From positions 186,001 to 250,000 of the forward strand of contig WION01000038.1 of NCBI GenBank assembly GCA_015039365.1: a stretch of 64,000 bases of DNA, written 5' to 3'. The notes under the pieces are model-generated. The model did not search any database and had not been told where the DNA came from. It saw only the letters and a list, made by a program, of their open reading frames with translations. This DNA comes from Amanita rubescens. Lineage: Eukaryota; Basidiomycota; Agaricomycetes; Agaricales; Amanitaceae. The translations under genes were made by a program, and so were the position numbers. Below are positions 59,324 to 64,000 of this stretch, piece by piece. The stretch's first letter is position 1. Each line of letters starts with the position of its first letter.

Positions 59324-61126
59324 CGCTCTCACCTCCCATCATTCACCATTGCTCCACGACAATCTAAAAGTACCCCTCCGAATAACGCCAAACGAAACCC
59401 CCTTGACCATCTCTATTATCTCAACGAACATTCCATTCATTGGGATAAACGAGAAAACGGCTGGTGTTATACCGCTTCAGGAAAACCTGTACCAGGTCAC
59501 CAGTTTTGGGTAAAACAAAAACTTGGAAGACCACCAAATCAATCCTTCCCGTTCGAAGGAGGATTATATCTAAACGAACGCAAACTTGCCTTTCACGAAG
59601 GAAGTAAACGTTGGTACGCCACTGAATCGGAAACAGGAGAAGAACCGTACTTTATTAGAGACGAATACTTTGAAGGAGAACCCTTCATAGGAGGAAAAGA
59701 GGAGTTAACACGAACTGCACTACAACGTTGGAAGAAAGCGAACGAACCAGAAACCTTAACCATTAGCCAAGAAACTCCCGTTGTATCACCGCACATTCAT
59801 TACAGAGAAAGCGCTGAACCGTCAGGAGAGTCCGATAAAGAAAACAATAAAGATTCCCCCTCTGAACAAGAGAAAGAAGAAGAATCCCAAGATAAACTAG
59901 AATACGCACCTGGAACCGAAGACATTGTTATACCCACAGTAGAACAACGAGTTGAAGACGAAATCTCAGCCCAACTCATCGCTTCCTTATCCCTTACAAC
60001 CGAATCTAAACTCGAAGCTACACGACCCGCACCATCACCCCCTGTCGTATTTCCATACTTGTTTACCCCACCAATCAATCCATTTCCTTCTAGAAAAGGA
60101 AAAGAACGAGATATGAGTGGATCAGGACCCCGGACCGAACCAAGGTCAGATCTACCGAAGATCAAACCTCCTAAACCGTTCGAAGGAGATCGAAAATATC
60201 TCAATCCGTTTATAGCGAAAGCCGAATTATTCATGAAAATGAATAAAATGACAGATGCTCAAGATAAGATACAGTTCATTATGTATCATATTGATGGCAA
60301 CGCTCAACAATGGCGCGACAACAAAATAACTGAATATGACGCCGAAACGACAAAATATGCCAACTATGACGCTTTTATTAAAGAACTGAAAGAAGATTGG
60401 GGACAAGTAGACGAAGCAGGACTAGCCATGCACAGATTGCTCACATGGAGAAAACTCCCAAAGCAATCAATTAATCAATATATTGCGCGCGTCGATCGAG
60501 ACATCAATTTAGCCAAAATCACTGACGATACGACGAAATGTCATCTCCTAGTTTTAGGATTACCAAACACCTTACGAGAAAAACTACGACTAGGAGGTGC
60601 CCCGACAACCTATAAATCATTACGAACTCGTATCCTTGACATAGAAGTGGCGAACACCTTATTCTCCACTTTTGGCCAAGTAAAAGAGTTTGATGACAAA
60701 ATGGAAGTCGACGAGGCTGTACTAGAATTAAACCGACAAGCGCGACAAATGCAGATTGCTGAAACCTCCATGGAATGGGTAAAAACCGCTGTATGCTATG
60801 GATGCGGAAAAACAGGACATTTAATCTCGGACTGCCCTAATCCCAAAAAGAAACGACAAAACCTTGGGAATTCACGAGGAAGGGCAGCCCCTAGAGGACA
60901 ATTTCGAGGAAAACCACGCGGCCGAAATAATAACCGCAACAAAGGGAAAGGAAAAGGAAAAAGAATCAGAGCGCTGAATGCGGATAGCGATGAAGACGAC
61001 AGTGGCTCGTCAAGTGAAGAATCCAACAGTGAAAACGACGAAGACCAGAGAATCGCCGTCATACGAGAAATGGCGAAAACATTACCACGTAGCGCCCGCC
61101 GAAAATTGAACAAAAAGGGTTTTTAG
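59324..61126 (+). CDS. Gag polyprotein with long non-AUG open extension
   Basis: The first in-frame ATG is at 60113 (MSGSGPRTEP), giving about 337 aa: a retrotrans_gag capsid part (KPPKPFEGDRKYLNPFIAK..., QQWRD, FIKELKEDWG) and a zinc knuckle CYGCGKTGHLISDC, then a basic RGR-rich and an acidic tail. The same frame is open upstream to a stop at 59321, about 260 codons without any ATG. That part reads like a real protein (acidic, ending PAPSPPVVFPY). Either it is translated from a non-AUG start or joined by splicing, or it is a leader that stays open by chance. The frame ends at TAG 61124-61126 at a slippery site. Confidence 0.75.
   Translation, partial: RSHLPSFTIAPRQSKSTPPNNAKRNPLDHLYYLNEHSIHWDKRENGWCYTASGKPVPGHQFWVKQKLGRPPNQSFPFEGGLYLNERKLAFHEGSKRWYATESETGEEPYFIRDEYFEGEPFIGGKEELTRTALQRWKKANEPETLTISQETPVVSPHIHYRESAEPSGESDKENNKDSPSEQEKEEESQDKLEYAPGTEDIVIPTVEQRVEDEISAQLIASLSLTTESKLEATRPAPSPPVVFPYLFTPPINPFPSRKGKERDMSGSGPRTEPRSDLPKIKPPKPFEGDRKYLNPFIAKAELFMKMNKMTDAQDKIQFIMYHIDGNAQQWRDNKITEYDAETTKYANYDAFIKELKEDWGQVDEAGLAMHRLLTWRKLPKQSINQYIARVDRDINLAKITDDTTKCHLLVLGLPNTLREKLRLGGAPTTYKSLRTRILDIEVANTLFSTFGQVKEFDDKMEVDEAVLELNRQARQMQIAETSMEWVKTAVCYGCGKTGHLISDCPNPKKKRQNLGNSRGRAAPRGQFRGKPRGRNNNRNKGKGKGKRIRALNADSDEDDSGSSSEESNSENDEDQRIAVIREMAKTLPRSARRKLNKKGF
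61117..61123 (+). promoter_or_regulatory. Candidate -1 ribosomal frameshift site GGGTTTT
   Basis: The heptamer G GGT TTT stands in the gag frame directly before its TAG stop. A -1 slip gives GGG TTT and continues TTA GAA into the Pol frame. This matches the X XXY YYZ rule. A stimulatory structure just downstream was not assessed. Confidence 0.6.
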
Positions 61127-64000
61127 AACGAGACGACGATGAATCAGCGTCCGTCGTCTCTGAAGACGAACAACTATGTATAAATGGTGTAACAGTATCT
61201 TCTATATCCAGAAATAAAATCACCATTCCCATTACCAAATGTTCGAATCTAAAAACCGCTGAAACCAAAGCCCTTATCGACTCAGGCGCACAAGGAAAAT
61301 TCGTCGATAGCTCACTCGTCAATTGGAACGAAATCACTCGCTTAAAGAAACCCATCCCAGTGCGAAATGTGGACGGAACAAATAACAAGTCTGGAGATAT
61401 ACGGTATAAAATCCAGATAAGCTATAACATCGAAAACAACCGGTTTAAAGACTGGTTTTATGTCACACGACTAGGCGATCAACGACTGATACTAGGATTA
61501 CCTTGGCTCCGAGAAATCAACCCCAGAATAGATTGGTCTGAAGGAACAGTTAGATTCCCCGACGAAAGGAAGATCGATCCGGAAGAAGAAACTACGTTTG
61601 ATTACGACGAAGAAACCGAAATGTACCTTCGGTATATCCAAAAAGAAGAAGAATTGAACGCAGATGAGGACGAAGATCTCGAGACTGATCACCTTTGGAT
61701 CCAAGCGAAAACATCAGCGTCTCAAGCGCTCGCACATGAACACGAAGATAAATCTACGAAAGTAGAATTACCCCCTGAATATGACAAATGGAGAAGAGTT
61801 TTTGATAAACAGACGTCAGAACGATTTCCCATCTCACGACAATGGGATCATGCGATAGATCTGAAAGAAGGGTTTAAACCTAAAGTGGCGAAGAACTACC
61901 CGTTATCAATCCATGAAGAACAGCTAATGAATAAATGGGTCGACGAACAACTCAAAAAAGGTTATATTCGACCATCACAATCTCCGCAAGCGTCTCCTTT
62001 CTTTTACGTTGCAAAAAAAGAAAAAGGAGAGTTGAGACCCTGCCAAGATTACCGATACATCAATAGCTGGACGAAACGGAATGCCTATCCCCTTCCTTTA
62101 GTATCCGACTTATTATTAAAACTAAGAAAAGCAAAATACTTCTCCAAGTTAGACCTCCGATGGGGTTATAATAATGTGCGAATAAAGAAAGGCGACGAAT
62201 GGAAAGCCGCGTTCACGACGAACCGTGGTCTCTTCGAACCTACTGTAATGCTCTTTGGATTATGCAATTCACCGTCAACATTTCAAACAATGATGAACGA
62301 ATACTTCCGTGACATGATAGCCGAAGGATGGCTAGTCGTCTATATTGACGATATGTTGATATATGGAGCGAACGAGGAAGAAACGAGGGAGCGCACTAAG
62401 CAAGTCTTGCAACGGCTGAAAGAAAACGATCTGTTCCTGAAACTGGAAAAATGTAAATTCGTCGCCAAGGAAGTCGAATTCCTTGGGATGATCGTTAAAG
62501 AAGGAAAGATCATGATGGACCCCGTGAAACTCGCTGGAATCAGCAAATGGCCCGAACCGAAAACTGTTAAACAAATACGGTCATTTCTAGGGTTCGCGAA
62601 CTTTTACAGGAAATTTATAGGAAATTACGCCGAAATAGTAGCTCCGCTCACGGAACTTACGAAGAAAACAGTTCCCTTCCGATGGGATGCAGAATGTCAG
62701 AAAGCATTTGACACGTTAAAGGAGAAATTCCTAGAAGAACCGGTTCTAGTTATGCCAGATCCAACGAAACCGTTTTTATTAGAGACCGATGCGTCAAACT
62801 GGGCGGTAGGAGCCGTCCTGAAACAACGGGGATCTGATGGAGAACTGCACCCATGCGGATTTATCAGTCATCGGTTAAGCGATACCGAACAAAGATATCA
62901 AGTATACGATCGCGAGTTATTAGCAATAAAGAAAGCGTTTGAAACCTGGAGACACCTTCTTAAAGGAAGCCCACATACAATAATGATCCACTGTGATCAT
63001 AAGAATTTATCATATTACAAACATCCACAAAAGATGACCGCCAGACAGTCACGCTGGTGGCAAGAAATCACAGAGTTTGATATCAAGTTGGAACACGTCC
63101 CTGGATCAAAACTTATTCAGGCAGACGCTTTATCGAGACGCCCTGACCATATTAACGAAGAAGAGACAAAAGCAAAAGAAATCCCACAAACCATGATCAC
63201 TGATGACATGGTTATCGCCGCAATCAATGTATCTTGGGCAGATAAAATCACTGAATTATTGCCACAAGACAAATTCGCTAAAGTTGTAATCGACGGTCTC
63301 AAACACGGAAAACTACCCCTCCGATCAAAGTTTAATGACTGGAAGAACGATAACAACATCATTCGTTATCAAGGACGCGTTTATGTTCCTCAAAACGAAG
63401 AATTACGAAACGAAATAATCAAGTCACATCACGACCCCGTAGTTATGGGTCACCCTGGACGATTAAAGACACTAGAGCTTATCCGCCGTGACTATTATTG
63501 GCCTGGAATGACAACGACCGTATCTAAATGGGTCGAAGGCTGTGCCTTATGTCAACAAATGAAGGTTAATACACATCCGATCACACCGGGTTTGATGCCT
63601 ATTAAATCCCACGCCACACGCCCATTTGAACAAGTTTCAATGGACTTCATCACAGATCTGCCAATTATCGACGGTTTTGATTCTGTTTTGACCGTGGTCG
63701 ATCAAGGCTTAACAAAGGGCGTAATATTCATACCATGCAAAAAATCTTTTACCGCTATGGATACCGCCAACTCTTACATTAACGATGTTTATAAACGATA
63801 CGGGTTACCGACAACCCTCATTTCTGATAGAGGACCACAATTTACCTCTAAAGTTTTCGAAGAAATCTGCAAGATCTTCGGAATTAACCATAGAAAGTCG
63901 ACCGCCTTTCACCCGCAAACTGACGGAGAATCGGAACGACTCAATCAGGAGCTAGAAACCTACCTCCGGTTATACTGCGTTGATCATCCAAAACAATGGA
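61117..64000 (+). CDS. Pol polyprotein of Ty3/gypsy element (partial)
   Basis: Open in the -1 frame relative to Gag and running off the window. Aspartic protease with ALIDSGAQG (~61270) and LILGLPWL. Reverse transcriptase from ~61900: LRPCQDYRYIN, YFSKLDLRWGYNNVRI, and the catalytic VYIDDMLIY at ~62338. RNase H with LLETDASNWAVGAVL (~62780) and the DRELLAI segment. Integrase with an HHCC zinc-binding motif (H-x3/4-H...C-x2-C, GCALCQQMK, 63430-63560) and the D,D,E catalytic residues in MDFITDLP, ISDRGPQFT and HPQTDGESERLNQ. No broken position was noticed. Confidence 0.9.

Larger units (their letters stand above)
58864..64000 (+). mobile_element. Ty3/gypsy LTR retrotransposon, 3' part beyond window
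   Basis: Consists of the 5' LTR (58864-59286), a Gag frame and an open Pol frame with protease, reverse transcriptase, RNase H and integrase in the gypsy order. No stop or frame break was seen in the visible Pol, so the copy may be young. It interrupts the LINE fragment at 58863. Confidence 0.85.

Overview
The window is from a filamentous basidiomycete, most likely an Agaricomycete. Genes are cut by 43-60 nt spliceosomal introns with GTRNGT donors and CTRAY branch sites. The gene families are typical of that group: HNH_2 nuclease, F-box, ICMT, class II DAHP synthase, Hul5-type HECT ligase, JmjC, Ulp1-encoding transposons and Ty3/gypsy. The window is eukaryotic, so ribosome binding sites, operons and CRISPR do not apply.

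Layout. 1-12.9 kb is compact host sequence: an F-box gene and an F-box relic, an HNH nuclease gene, a divergent ICMT/DAHP synthase pair, and a convergent Hul5-like E3 ligase. 12.9-16.8 kb is a plus-strand GTPase gene. 17-27 kb is satellite-like: a ~178-bp tandem repeat, a tandem array carrying ~42-bp perfect palindromes, and ~0.6-kb triplicated units. 27-30 kb holds a JmjC gene and a broken MFS gene. 30.3-50 kb is a nest of DNA transposons, two copies of a TIR element whose recombination appears to have inverted a 2.2-kb block, a copia LTR, and a captured WW/HECT fragment. 50.7-51.6 kb is a foldback element. 52.3-57.8 kb is a second GTPase gene on the minus strand. 58.3-64 kb is a LINE fragment interrupted by a Ty3/gypsy element that runs off the window.

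Main discovery candidate. The two paralogous GTPase genes (12890-16829 plus; 57784-52349 minus) each contain, at the same position in the protein, a long tandem array of complete small introns separated by exactly three bases (six in one unit per array). In copy 1, 27 array units have the form CAG|NNN|GTGAGT with a conserved 66-nt intron. In copy 2 about 55 units have the same architecture, with ~62-nt introns of unrelated sequence. In copy 1 the variable bases are almost entirely the three between acceptor and donor. No triplet in either array is a stop codon. Small indels occur only inside introns. The reading frame is phase 0 across the whole array in copy 2 when counted from either flanking side. 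If spliced as drawn, each mRNA would gain a segment of roughly 30-56 residues built one codon per exon. I know of no described system like this. Transcript evidence would be decisive.

Several genes (Hul5-like, HNH, DAHP synthase N-terminus, copy-1 GTPase) need single-base frame corrections. Either the assembly has indel errors or these are decaying alleles.
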